From NCBI GenBank assembly GCA_027486835.1, contig JAIXOJ010000132.1:1-63112 (forward strand): a stretch of DNA of 63,112 bases, read 5' to 3'. A program made the position numbers and the translations under genes. The notes under the pieces were generated by a model. The model ran no database searches. It saw nothing but the letters and a program-made list of their open reading frames with translations, and had not been told where the DNA came from. Of this stretch, positions 15,816 to 24,477 are shown piece by piece (positions within the stretch are counted from its first letter, which is position 1; the number at the start of each line of letters is the position of its first letter). The DNA comes from Chitinophagaceae bacterium (lineage in GTDB: Bacteria > Bacteroidota > Bacteroidia > Chitinophagales > Chitinophagaceae).

Positions 15816-17495
15816 TTACCAGAAGAAAGAATATAAGGCAACCAATGTTCCAAAGATTACCAAAGCACCTACAGCGAAAGCGTTGGTGGGTTTAAACATC
15901 TTGGTATCTACCTCTAACCCCTTAGGAACAACTCCATTTTTATTATCTATCATACTGATGACGTACATCATTACCGCACAAATAACAAATACAAAGCCCA
16001 TCCTGTCTAAGAAAGGAATTTCATAAATGCCTTCGCTATTCTTAAATGCAAAGCCAAGAGGCTGTAGCCATTCGAGACTTACATATTTAGGCAAAAACTT
16101 AAAAATCACCGAAAGAGTAAATCCTCCCACTGTAGCAAACAAAGCAGCATTAGAAGTAGCTTTTTTCCAGAAGAACCCTAGTATAAACATGGCAAAAATA
16201 CCTGGGCTTACAAAGCCTGTATATTCCTGAATAAATTCAAATCCACCTTTTTTATCGATGCCTAACATAGGAGAAATGAGGCAACCAATAATCATTGCAA
16301 TTAGAACCGTCATTTTTCCAGTAGTTACCAATTCATTTTCAGTGGCAGCCGGCTTGATTCTTTTTTGATAAATATCTAGGGTAAATATGGTAGCAATACT
16401 ATTGGCTTTTCCTGCAAGAGAAGCCACGATTGCTGCAGTTAATGCAGCTACTGACAAGCCTTTGAAACCAACTGGTAATAAATTAAGTAAGGTAGGGTAT
16501 GCTTTATCGCCCACTATTTCACCAGAAGCATCCATCAACTCATTGTTGGTGAAATAACCTTTTTGGTTAAGTACATAAGCTGCAATACCGGGTAATACCA
16601 CAATGATTGGCATCAATAATTTAAGAAAAGCCGCAAATAAAATTCCTCCACGTGCTGTTTTTAAATCTGCACCCAAAGCCCTTTGGGTAATATATTGGTT
16701 GCAACCCCAATAGTTTAGGTTCACAATCCACATACCGCCTACCAATACGGTAAGCCCAGGAAGACTAGGGAAATTAGGATCATCTTTTTTGAAAATCATA
16801 TGGAAATGGTCAGACGAATGTTCCATCATTAATTTGAATCCACTAACCACACCTTCACTTCCAAATTGTTTTGCTACTAAATCTAATGCTAAGTATGTTG
16901 TAACCAAACCACCTAGTATGAGGAAAAAAACCTGAATTACATCGGTAAACCCAATTACTTTCATACCACCAAGCGTAATGATAACCGCAAAAATGGCTAG
17001 AGCGTACATACACACATAGAGGTTAAGCCCAGAGATACTGCTAATGGCCAATGCACCCAAGTACAAAATTGAAGTGAGGTTAACAATCACATACAGCAAC
17101 AACCAAAACACCGCCATGATCATTGCAACCGTAGAGTTATAGCGTTCGTTAAGAAATTGAGGCATGGTGTATATCTTGTTTTTAAGATACACAGGAATAA
17201 AAAACACCGCCACAATCATCAAGGTTGCTGCTGCCATCCATTCATAAGTAGATATGGCTAAACCCATTTTAAAACCATTGCCGCTCATGCCAATGAATTG
17301 TTCGGCAGAAATATTAGAGGCAATAAGCGATGCACCAATGGCCCACCAAGTAAGGGAACCCTCAGCTAAAAAATAATCGTGCGAGGCACTTGTAGCTTCT
17401 TTTTTCTTGCGGTTATACACCCAGTAGCCATAGCCGGCTACCACCAAAAAATAAACTAGAAAAACAATGTAATCTGGTGTGGATAATGTTTTCAT
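15816..17495 (-). CDS. Sodium:solute symporter (SSS/SGLT family), probable sugar uptake
   Basis: A 559-aa inner-membrane protein with about 14 hydrophobic segments. The SGLT-type signature region DYFLAEGSLTWWAIGASLIA followed by SNISAEQFIGMSGNGF is near the N-terminus. A second signature zone lies around the unwound helix (LNYWGCNQYITQRALGA), as in vSGLT-like sugar transporters. The adjacent xylA-xylB genes suggest xylose as substrate, but this is context only. It is separated from xylA by a terminator, so it is a distinct transcript. A LacI-type operator-like sequence lies about 105 bp upstream. Confidence 0.88.
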   Translation of the reverse strand: MKTLSTPDYIVFLVYFLVVAGYGYWVYNRKKKEATSASHDYFLAEGSLTWWAIGASLIASNISAEQFIGMSGNGFKMGLAISTYEWMAAATLMIVAVFFIPVYLKNKIYTMPQFLNERYNSTVAMIMAVFWLLLYVIVNLTSILYLGALAISSISGLNLYVCMYALAIFAVIITLGGMKVIGFTDVIQVFFLILGGLVTTYLALDLVAKQFGSEGVVSGFKLMMEHSSDHFHMIFKKDDPNFPSLPGLTVLVGGMWIVNLNYWGCNQYITQRALGADLKTARGGILFAAFLKLLMPIIVVLPGIAAYVLNQKGYFTNNELMDASGEIVGDKAYPTLLNLLPVGFKGLSVAALTAAIVASLAGKANSIATIFTLDIYQKRIKPAATENELVTTGKMTVLIAMIIGCLISPMLGIDKKGGFEFIQEYTGFVSPGIFAMFILGFFWKKATSNAALFATVGGFTLSVIFKFLPKYVSLEWLQPLGFAFKNSEGIYEIPFLDRMGFVFVICAVMMYVISMIDNKNGVVPKGLEVDTKMFKPTNAFAVGALVIFGTLVALYSFFW

Positions 17496-17599
17496 CTGGC
17501 AATAGTTAGTAAATGTTTTAAAAAATGAACAAATGATTAAATAAAAAAAATGAGTGGCAAATATATAGGCTTAATGGAAGTGTAATCTTCATCTTTATT

Positions 17600-17612
17600 C
17601 GTTACGTAAACG
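17600..17612. promoter_or_regulatory. LacI-type operator-like sequence upstream of the symporter
   Basis: CGTTACGTAAACG is one base short of the perfect palindrome CGTTTACGTAAACG. A CG-centred palindrome of this kind is typical for LacI-family sugar regulators. It lies between the symporter start and the xylA terminator. Confidence 0.35.
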
Positions 17613-17653
17613 ATTGCTAGATGTGAAGCATTCTGAGCGCTATAAAGACACAA

Positions 17654-17687
17654 AAAAGCCGGAATAGCGAGACGCTATCCGGCTTCC
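17654..17687 (-). terminator. Terminator of the xylB-xylA operon
   Basis: AAGCCGGA-T-AGCG / CGCT-A-TCCGGCTT stem with a 3-nt loop and a plus-strand A-run on the left side. It lies about 16 bp beyond the xylA stop. Confidence 0.85.
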
Positions 17688-17702
17688 ATGTGGTATGATA
17701 AT

Positions 17703-19034
17703 TTAGATAAAGCGGTTAATGATATTTTCCAAGTATTCCTGCTTGCCGCTAATAGTAGCAGGCTCGCCCTTGTCAATAGCATAGTTTCTTAAATCTTCCA
17801 ATCCAAAATTGCCTTCTTCAAAAGCCTTACCCTCGCCACTGTCAAAAGAAGCGTAGCGATTAGTGCGAATTTTTTTGTAGTCAGACTTTTGCAAAATGTC
17901 ATCAGCAATCAACAAAGCCCTTGCAAAAATGTCCATACCGCCCACATGCGCATAGAACAAATCTTCAGGATCAGTACTGTTTCTTCTAATTTTTGCATCG
18001 AAGTTGATACCACCACCTTGTAATCCACCGCCTTCTAAGAAAATAAGCATGGTTTCTACTAACTCATTGATATTGTTAGGGAACTGGTCAGTATCCCAAC
18101 CATTTTGGTAATCGCCCCTGTTGGCATCCATACTGCCTAACATACCATTGTCAACTGCCACTTGCACTTCGTGTTGGAAGGTGTGGCCTGCTAATGTTGC
18201 ATGGTTAACCTCAAGATTGAGTTTGAAATCATTCAACAAATCGTACTTACGTAAGAATCCAATTACTGTTTCACTATCGTAATCATATTGGTGTTTGCTA
18301 GGTTCGCATGGCTTAGGCTCAATAAAGAAAGTACCCTTAAAACCATTCTTTCTTGCATAATCTTTAGCAGCATGTAAAAACTTAGCAAAATGTTCTTGTT
18401 CACGTTTCATGTTGGTGTTCAAGAGACTCATATAACCTTCACGACCACCCCAGAATACATAGTTAGCACCATCTAATGCGATGGTAGCATCAATTGCAGC
18501 TTTCACCTGCGCACCACCATGAGCAACCACATGAAAATCAGGATTAGTAGAAGCACCATTCATATATCTTCTGTGAGAAAACAAATTCGCAGTACCCCAA
18601 AGCAATTTTACCCCACTCGCTGCTTGTTTCTCTTTGGCATAATCAACTAAGGCCTGCAACCTGCGTTCGTTTTCCAAAACATTGTTGCCATAATCCACTA
18701 CATCCACATCGTGGAAGCAATAAAACGGTAGGTTCATTTTAGTGATAAACTCAAATGCAGCATCCATTTTGTCTTTAGCACGCTCCACTGGGTCGGCTTT
18801 CACGCTCCAAGGGAATAAGTGGGTGGCTTCGCCAAATGGATCAGCTCCACTGCCGCAGAAGCTATGCCAATAGGCACAAGCAAAACGCAAATGCTTTTTC
18901 ATAGGCTTACCCGCAACAACCCTGTTTTCGTCGTACCAACGGAAGGCTAGTGGGTTATCGCTACCCACACCTTCAAATTTCACCTGTCCAATTCCTTTGA
19001 AGAATTCCCTTTCTCCTGTAATGATTGTACTCAT
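17703..19034 (-). CDS. xylA: Xylose isomerase
   Basis: Interconverts D-xylose and D-xylulose in the cytosol using two divalent metals. From ATG 19034 the protein is 443 aa (MSTIITGEREFFKGIGQVKF), matching class II enzymes; the in-frame ATG at 19055 would add seven untypical residues. Visible motifs are FHDVDVVDYG (catalytic His region), the metal-site segments FFIEPKPCEPSKHQYDYD and LEVNHATLAGHTFQHE, and MDANRGDYQNGWDTDQFP. It follows xylB by 100 bp, with a stem-loop between them, and ends at a strong terminator. Confidence 0.97.
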   Translation of the reverse strand: MSTIITGEREFFKGIGQVKFEGVGSDNPLAFRWYDENRVVAGKPMKKHLRFACAYWHSFCGSGADPFGEATHLFPWSVKADPVERAKDKMDAAFEFITKMNLPFYCFHDVDVVDYGNNVLENERRLQALVDYAKEKQAASGVKLLWGTANLFSHRRYMNGASTNPDFHVVAHGGAQVKAAIDATIALDGANYVFWGGREGYMSLLNTNMKREQEHFAKFLHAAKDYARKNGFKGTFFIEPKPCEPSKHQYDYDSETVIGFLRKYDLLNDFKLNLEVNHATLAGHTFQHEVQVAVDNGMLGSMDANRGDYQNGWDTDQFPNNINELVETMLIFLEGGGLQGGGINFDAKIRRNSTDPEDLFYAHVGGMDIFARALLIADDILQKSDYKKIRTNRYASFDSGEGKAFEEGNFGLEDLRNYAIDKGEPATISGKQEYLENIINRFI

Positions 19035-19058
19035 CTTTTTTAAAATTATTGCCACTTG

Positions 19059-19091
19059 ATTGCACTTATTAAATCACTTGAAAAGTGCAAT
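19059..19091 (-). promoter_or_regulatory. Intercistronic stem-loop between xylB and xylA
   Basis: ATTGCACTT and AAGTGCAAT form a 9-bp perfect stem with a 15-nt loop, without a T-tail. It sits in the leader just before xylA. It may stabilise processed xylA mRNA, partly attenuate it, or be an operator. Confidence 0.45.
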
Positions 19092-19134
19092 TTCAGATAG
19101 CTGTTGTTAATTAATATTTATTGGTTAGAAAAAA

Positions 19135-20610
19135 TTAAAGCTGTTTTTGAAGTAAGGCAAACCAATTTTCGTAAGCCTCGGTATAAGCTTGGGGTACAGT
19201 TGGTTCAATCAGTTGTAAAGGTTTAGAATGCGTGAAAGCCTCTTTTTCGTTGCTGAAAATATTCGCTCCAATGCCAGCACCCAAGGCGGCACCCACGCTG
19301 CCATCTACTTGGTATAGCTCAACTGGTACGTTAGTAGCATTTACAAAAGCACTAATAAATACATCGCTTAAAAATAAATTGGCTTTTCCTGCTCTGATAA
19401 CGGTGGGTTGAATGCCGTTTTCTTTCATAATGTCTAATCCATAACGAAACGAAAAGGCAATACCTTCTTGTACGGCACGAAAAATATGGGCTTGGGAGTG
19501 AATATTAAAATTTAGGTTGTGGTAATGGGCCCCAATGGTTTTGTTATTAAATATGCGCTCCGCACCATTACCAAACGGCAACACGGACAAACCTTCTGAA
19601 CCAATAGTTATTTGTTTGGCCATTTCATTTACAAATGGATACGTCTTGTCAGAAGCCATTATTTTCTTCGTGAAGCTATTGGCAATGCCAGTTCCATTGA
19701 TGCAAAGCAAAGTGCCAATTCTTGTTTGTGCTGCTGTATGATTTACATGTGCAAAGCTGTTGATGCGCGACTGTAGGTCAAAGCTTAAGGAATCGCCCAC
19801 ACCATAAATAACTCCAGAAGTACCAGCGGTAGCGGCAACTTCACCAGGTTGTAAAACGTTAAGGGAAAGTGCGTTATTCGGTTGATCGCCCGCTTTATAG
19901 GTTACTGGAATTTGAGCGGTGAGCGAAAGATTTTGCGCAATAGCTTCGCTTAATTGACCATGTTCCGTAAATACATCTTTAATTGTAGGTATTAAGGAAC
20001 GTTGAAATCCAAAATAAGTCATCACATCTTTGGAAAGTTCATTGTTTTTAAAGTCCCAAAACACCCCCTCAGACAATGCAGAAGCAGAAGTAGTAATTGT
20101 TCCGGTGAGTTTCATAGCAATAAAATCACCTGGAAGCATTATTTGGTCTATTTGCTCATAAATATGGGGTTCATGTTCTTTAACCCAAGCTAATTTACTC
20201 GCTGTAAAATTGCCTGGTGAATTCAACAAGTGTGATAGACAATGCTCATGCCCAATTGTATCAAAAGCCTGATTGCCATATGGCACCGCCCGGCTGTCGC
20301 ACCATATAATACTATCCCTCAGCGACTGCTGCTGTTTGTTCACACACACTAGGCCATGCATTTGATACGCAATACCAATAGCTGCAATGTCTTTTGGGTT
20401 GTATAATTTAGAGGAATGGGCTTTTAAAATAGCCTGTTGCACGTGCTGCCACCAAGTTTCAGGATTTTGTTCCGCCCATCCATTTTGAAGAGAAGTAATA
20501 GGCGTTTCAGTTTCGGGATACTGTGCAGTGGTAATGGTTTGTTGGGTTTGGCTGTCCACAACAGCTACCTTAATAGAGGAAGTACCTATATCAATACCTA
20601 ATAAAAGCAT
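19135..20610 (-). CDS. xylB: Xylulokinase
   Basis: FGGY-family kinase that phosphorylates D-xylulose to xylulose 5-phosphate. At 491 aa it has normal length. The N-terminal phosphate loop is LLGIDIGTSSIKVAVVD; YQMHGLV and the catalytic/substrate region GDQPNNALSLNVLQPGEVAATAGTSG follow. The C-terminal adenosine site includes RAGKANLFLSDVF and GSVGAALGAGIGA. First gene of the xylB-xylA operon, with a palindromic control region upstream. Confidence 0.96.
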   Translation of the reverse strand: MLLLGIDIGTSSIKVAVVDSQTQQTITTAQYPETETPITSLQNGWAEQNPETWWQHVQQAILKAHSSKLYNPKDIAAIGIAYQMHGLVCVNKQQQSLRDSIIWCDSRAVPYGNQAFDTIGHEHCLSHLLNSPGNFTASKLAWVKEHEPHIYEQIDQIMLPGDFIAMKLTGTITTSASALSEGVFWDFKNNELSKDVMTYFGFQRSLIPTIKDVFTEHGQLSEAIAQNLSLTAQIPVTYKAGDQPNNALSLNVLQPGEVAATAGTSGVIYGVGDSLSFDLQSRINSFAHVNHTAAQTRIGTLLCINGTGIANSFTKKIMASDKTYPFVNEMAKQITIGSEGLSVLPFGNGAERIFNNKTIGAHYHNLNFNIHSQAHIFRAVQEGIAFSFRYGLDIMKENGIQPTVIRAGKANLFLSDVFISAFVNATNVPVELYQVDGSVGAALGAGIGANIFSNEKEAFTHSKPLQLIEPTVPQAYTEAYENWFALLQKQL

Positions 20611-20689
20611 GGCAAAAATCGTTTTTTTTCAGGGTGCTAAAGTAGTAGGCAGCAATCGATTGTGGTGCTACTTTATTATGTATTACTAC

Positions 20690-20742
20690 CACTATTTTAA
20701 TGAAAAAAGGTGCTTAACGCGTTAATTGCTATTAAAATAGTG
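20690..20742. promoter_or_regulatory. Nested palindromic control region of the xylB-xylA operon
   Basis: The perfect 12-bp palindrome TTAACGCGTTAA (20714-20725) sits almost at the centre of a larger inverted repeat, CACTATTTTAAT (20690-20701) and ATTAAAATAGTG (20731-20742). The inner site has the CG centre typical of LacI-family operators. The outer arms could be a second regulator site or promoter elements. The region starts 80 bp upstream of the xylB start codon. Confidence 0.65.
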
Positions 20743-21024
20743 TATTTATCGCTTTTTTAGGAGGAAATATAAAATGTGGGGCTGATCTCTACTTAGCATG
20801 GATATAAAACAAAAATTAAGTAGAAAGTAGAATAAAAAAATATTGGCTCGTTAGTTAATTATTTAATCTGGGTGCTACTAATGGGTTCAGTAATTCAAAT
20901 TGGTATGAGAAAATAAAGCAACAAGGAATATAGGATGTACTGCTTGATAGTAAAGAAAGTTAAGCATTACTGACAATTAACTATCTCGAAAAACGAGTAT
21001 GGATATTTGCAAAACCAAACAAGC
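20743..21024. other. Gene-free stretch
   Basis: No gene or clear structured element seen between the xyl control region and the next terminator. Confidence 0.5.
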
Positions 21025-21060
21025 AAAAAAGGCGCATCTGTTTTTAATAGCTGCACCTTT
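21025..21060 (-). terminator. Terminator of the DUF1330-SDR-NTF2 operon
   Basis: AAAGGCGCA...TGCACCTTT stem with one G-T-type mismatch, and a plus-strand A-run at 21025-21030 giving the T-tail on the minus strand. Confidence 0.7.
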
Positions 21061-21080
21061 CTAATAAGATTTAACGAAAA

Positions 21081-21437
21081 CTAGTAAAAGAATTGTTCCA
21101 AAACTATTTTGTCATCTTTCACTTCATACACACAAACTTCTTCAAAAATTGTCTTTCCTCTTCCTTTAAAAGTTGCATCAACAGTCCATGTTAACGCAAA
21201 AAAGTTTCCAGCTACAATTGGGTCAGATATGGTCATCCCATGAAATTCCTCAATGCTGCCTTGAAAATGCATCATTTTAGTTTTCAGTGCTTCCAATCCT
21301 TTCATTTCTATTGGAAACATATTTGCATTCGGTTCAATACTTTCGGCATCTACCGCATACATTGTTTCTTGTACTTCCGCACCTTTACCTTGTCTCCAAA
21401 GGGCTACCATGTTGTTTGCAACTTCTTGAGTCGTCAT
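21081..21437 (-). CDS. SnoaL/NTF2-like protein
   Basis: A 118-aa protein of the NTF2-like cone fold: an N-terminal helix (TTQEVANNMVALWRQGK), then AESIEPNANMFPIEMKGLEAL and a C-terminal sheet ending with VYEVKDDKIVLEQFFY. Such small proteins are enzymes, ligand binders or accessory subunits; no specific activity can be read. Last gene of a three-gene leftward operon with an SDR and a DUF1330 protein, divergent from an HxlR regulator. Confidence 0.85.
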   Translation of the reverse strand: MTTQEVANNMVALWRQGKGAEVQETMYAVDAESIEPNANMFPIEMKGLEALKTKMMHFQGSIEEFHGMTISDPIVAGNFFALTWTVDATFKGRGKTIFEEVCVYEVKDDKIVLEQFFY

Positions 21438-21476
21438 TTTTTTTAAATTTTAATTATTAAGAGAAAAGAGAGATAG

Positions 21477-22502
21477 CTATCTTGCTTTGCTGTTTACAAT
21501 ATCTTGTACACATTTAGCAGTATCTAACACAGTTTTTTCAAAGGCAATGGGCTGCCAATTAAAAGTACGCTTGGTATCCTGCACATCTGCTTCTACAGTT
21601 ATGCCTATAAAAGGCAACATACCCTTCATTTCAGCATTAAAATTTGCCAAAAACTTCAATAAAAAGGTAGGGGCAAGTCTCGTACTCACTTTAGAATATC
21701 CGTTGTTTTTCAATATTTGGGTAAGTTCTTGAAAAGAATGAGCTTTTTCAGTGGTTACAATAAACCTTTTTCCATTGGCTTTTTCATGCTCCAATGCTGC
21801 AACGTGAATGGCAGCAACGTCTCTTACATCCGACATCACAGACCCTGCATCTGGAACCATTGGCATTTCTCCTCCAATCAATTTCTTAAACATATCCATT
21901 GCTTCATTACCCAAATTTCCCGTAAGCGATGGACCATAAATAGGGCCTGGATTAATCACCACCAATTCCAATCGATGATCGCCTGATTGATTTTTGATAA
22001 AATCCCAAGCACTCTTTTCTGCCAAAGTCTTGCTTTTTAAATAAGCAGTCACATTCTTGGCGTTTACGTCTGTCCAGCTATCTTGATTTACTTTAACAGA
22101 AGTCTTAGCCCCTCCAAACATTGCCCCAATGGAAGATGTAACCACAGCTCGTTTGATACTAGCTTTTTTTGCTGCTTTCAATGCCCGCAATGTGCCATCT
22201 ACGGCAGGTTTAATCAATTCATTTTCATCTTTTGGTTCTTTTACAACAAAGGGGGATGCAACATGTAATAAGTAATCGCAGCCATACAATGCCTTATCCC
22301 AACCTTCATCTTTCATCAAATCAAGTTCACAAAAGGTTAGGTTTCCTTTGGGGTCAACTACTTTTGAAATGCCTTTCACCACTTCATCAGTTTTGGATAA
22401 ATTTCTTACCGAGCCAATTACAGCATACCCTTTTTTCAACAATTCAGCAGCACAATGCTGACCAACATATCCAGAAATACCCGTTACCAATACTTTTTTC
22501 AT
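21477..22502 (-). CDS. NAD(P)-dependent extended SDR (dihydroflavonol-reductase-like)
   Basis: A 341-aa oxidoreductase. The Rossmann motif TGISGYVG (residues 7-14) is the GxxGxxG form of extended SDRs. The catalytic residues S123/S124, Y154 and K158 (YLKSK) are present. The overall resemblance is to aldehyde reductase/DFR-like enzymes that reduce carbonyls. The substrate is unknown. It lies between an NTF2-like gene and a DUF1330 gene; together with the divergent HxlR regulator this suggests a response to reactive carbonyl or electrophile compounds (inference). Confidence 0.9.
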   Translation of the reverse strand: MKKVLVTGISGYVGQHCAAELLKKGYAVIGSVRNLSKTDEVVKGISKVVDPKGNLTFCELDLMKDEGWDKALYGCDYLLHVASPFVVKEPKDENELIKPAVDGTLRALKAAKKASIKRAVVTSSIGAMFGGAKTSVKVNQDSWTDVNAKNVTAYLKSKTLAEKSAWDFIKNQSGDHRLELVVINPGPIYGPSLTGNLGNEAMDMFKKLIGGEMPMVPDAGSVMSDVRDVAAIHVAALEHEKANGKRFIVTTEKAHSFQELTQILKNNGYSKVSTRLAPTFLLKFLANFNAEMKGMLPFIGITVEADVQDTKRTFNWQPIAFEKTVLDTAKCVQDIVNSKAR

Positions 22503-22542
22503 GTTATCTCTATTTTATTTTGATCCTTAGTAATTGTAAAAA

Positions 22543-22884
22543 TTAAAGTCCATCGATTATTACCACTCTCCCTGCTTCAGATTGCAATTCATTCATACGA
22601 AGATTTTTATAAGGTTGGTATTCTTCTGAGTTATACCATCCTTCTGCAGCTTCCATACTTGGAAAGCGTAGTACAGCAGCCCAATTTCCATCCCAATCCC
22701 CTTCTTTTACTCTAGGCGTGGGTGTGCCTGCAATCATTTCTCCACCGTGCTTAAGCAAAATTGGAATGGCAAACTGCGCATACCGTTGGTTTAGTTCCTC
22801 AAGGCTAGCTACTTTCATTTGTACCATTATATAAGCGGGTTTTACTACATTAGCACTTTCTGTGCTTTTTTCTACATTTTCCAT
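22543..22884 (-). CDS. DUF1330-type dimeric alpha-beta barrel protein
   Basis: A 113-aa protein with the ferredoxin-like DUF1330 pattern: PAYIMVQMKVASLEELNQRY, a GGEMIAGTPTPRVKEGDWDG loop, the RFPSMEAAEGWYNSEEYQPY signature, and a terminal VVIIDGL. No enzymatic residues can be assigned. First gene of the leftward operon. Its start faces two operator-like repeats and the divergent HxlR gene. Confidence 0.88.
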   Translation of the reverse strand: MENVEKSTESANVVKPAYIMVQMKVASLEELNQRYAQFAIPILLKHGGEMIAGTPTPRVKEGDWDGNWAAVLRFPSMEAAEGWYNSEEYQPYKNLRMNELQSEAGRVVIIDGL

Positions 22885-22902
22885 TTGTTACAATTTGAAC
22901 AA

Positions 22903-22923
22903 TTACTTTTGTTTTGAAAGCAA
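22903..22923. promoter_or_regulatory. HxlR operator-like site 1
   Basis: TTACTTT-N6-GAAAGCAA. Its arms are identical to site 2, which begins 32 bp away (about three helical turns). It lies 19 bp upstream of the DUF1330 start codon. Confidence 0.7.
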
Positions 22924-22934
22924 AAATAAGGGGA

Positions 22935-22955
22935 TTACTTTCAAATCGAAAGCAA
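22935..22955. promoter_or_regulatory. HxlR operator-like site 2
   Basis: Second TTACTTT-N6-GAAAGCAA, 29 bp upstream of the HxlR start codon. The pair between divergent genes fits an autoregulated regulator that also controls the operon. Confidence 0.7.
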
Positions 22956-22984
22956 TAAACCAACTTTACTAATAAAAACTTAAA

Positions 22985-23413
22985 ATGAATATAGATTTTA
23001 GATGCCATTGTCCCATTTCGTCTGCTCTTGACATAATTGGTGATAAATGGACATTATTGATCGTAAGAGATATGATATTCGACCATAAAAAAACATTCAA
23101 AGACTTCTCAACATCGGCAGAGAGTATCGCTTCGAATATTCTCTCCGCGAGATTAAAATCAATGGAAGAAGCGGGCATTATTAGAAAAAGCAAAATGGAG
23201 GGCAACCAAAAATCAAATATTTACACCCTTACGGAAAAAGGGCTTGGGCTTTTGCCAGTTATCGTTGAAATAACGCTATGGAGCGATGAAAATGTTCGAG
23301 CGTTAAATCCTACAATGGTCAAAGAAGATTACAATTATGTAAGAACCAATAAGCAAGCGTTTATGGCGATGGTTAAGCAAGGGTATCTAAAGAGTATTGG
23401 TGAAGAAAAATAG
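22985..23413 (+). CDS. HxlR-family transcriptional regulator
   Basis: A 142-aa winged-helix regulator with the HxlR core: CPISSALDIIGDKWTLLIVRDM, LSARLKSMEEAGII (recognition helix and wing) and YTLTEKGLGLLPVI. Cysteines at residues 7 and 9 sit in the usual N-terminal position; in HypR/YodB-type members an N-terminal cysteine senses electrophiles or oxidants. Divergently transcribed from the DUF1330-SDR-NTF2 operon, with two matching inverted repeats in the 100-bp gap. Confidence 0.92.
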   Translation: MNIDFRCHCPISSALDIIGDKWTLLIVRDMIFDHKKTFKDFSTSAESIASNILSARLKSMEEAGIIRKSKMEGNQKSNIYTLTEKGLGLLPVIVEITLWSDENVRALNPTMVKEDYNYVRTNKQAFMAMVKQGYLKSIGEEK

Positions 23414-23841
23414 AACCATTTAAATGGAATCAGGTAAACAAAATAACAACCAAACTATACAAAATACCCCGCTAGGCATCTTGCGTAAATGATGTAATTT
23501 GGATTTCCTTGTTAGTAAAAATGTTTAGAAGGGTGTCAATGCTAAATGGGTAAATGGGATTTATAACTCTCCAACTTAAAAAATTGAAATTAGTTCCATT
23601 AATAGCGAATTTATCTTCGAAAATGCCGAACTGACATCCCAAATTACCGAACTGTCATTCGGAAAGTCCCAAATTGGTTGCCTTTAAAATTGAATTGCCT
23701 TTAGATTTATTTGGAGAAGACAATGTGTATAAATAGCATAGGCTTTAGCCAAAAGTAGTATTCAACCCAAGCAGGATTTTCTATTCCCAGCTAGCAAGAG
23801 CTTGTTGTTTGCACTAGCCGGAGGCGAGCATAATTCTGCGC
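23414..23841. other. Gene-free stretch with possible decayed repeats
   Basis: No gene. A GCTAG...CTAGC inverted motif near 23,795-23,820 (with GCTTGTTGTTTGCACTAGCC) resembles a REP-type remnant. Otherwise nothing stands out. Confidence 0.35.
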
Positions 23842-23882
23842 AAAAAAAAGCGCAGTGAATAAAATCCACTGCACTTTTTTTT
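23842..23882. terminator. Bidirectional terminator
   Basis: GCGCAGTG / CACTGCAC stem with an A8 run on one side and a T8 run on the other. It serves both the rightward HxlR transcript and the leftward gene at 23,918. Confidence 0.8.
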
Positions 23883-23917
23883 ACAAGTTCAAATAAATAT
23901 CTACAAAAATGTGAACT

Positions 23918-24202
23918 CTATTTTCTTCCAATAATGAAATTAAGCACCGCCCACATGAATAAAGTAAAGTAAACTGAAATGGTCAAAAAATTATGAGTTG
24001 CCCTGAAAAATGGCCATTTAGCATAATTGACGTCTCTAGAAGAGATAATTGTATCTGAGAAAATTCTGAAAAAATTTCTTCTTACAAATCTGAATTTGAA
24101 GGGCTTGTACCAAAATAGCAAGACCAATTTTAGAAAGCAGAAACTGCTTACTACTATCAGTCCGTATGTGGTGAAAAACATAATGAAATCATCAAACAAC
24201 AT
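23918..24202 (-). CDS. Small two-helix membrane protein, unknown
   Basis: A 94-aa frame with two hydrophobic segments (about residues 10-30 and 72-91) around a basic stretch (KPFKFRFVRRNFFRIF) and an ISSRDVNYAKWPFFRATHNFLT linker. No family is recognised. The frame ends next to a strong terminator, which supports transcription. It could be a lineage-specific membrane protein; a chance frame is less likely given its organisation. Confidence 0.55.
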   Translation of the reverse strand: MLFDDFIMFFTTYGLIVVSSFCFLKLVLLFWYKPFKFRFVRRNFFRIFSDTIISSRDVNYAKWPFFRATHNFLTISVYFTLFMWAVLNFIIGRK

Positions 24203-24477
24203 AAATGTTAGGTTTACCAGTAATTATTAAGTATTCAATGAAAAATTCGATGCTATCAAGGGTAAATACTAATTCTTGTGAATCAAATAAATCCCGATGC
24301 CCTTTTCTTAGTGACATTGATACCTTACAAAACGTTGCACCGCACCATGTTTCGTTTGCAACAAAACCGCTGATTTAATCGTATTTTAATTGGCAACGAT
24401 TGCTTTATGCCAATTTAGCACCAAATACTAGGCTTTGTTATTCTTTTAGTTCTGTATTTGCAAACGAAGATTTTATT
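24203..24477. other. Gene-free stretch
   Basis: No gene or clear structure seen. Confidence 0.4.
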
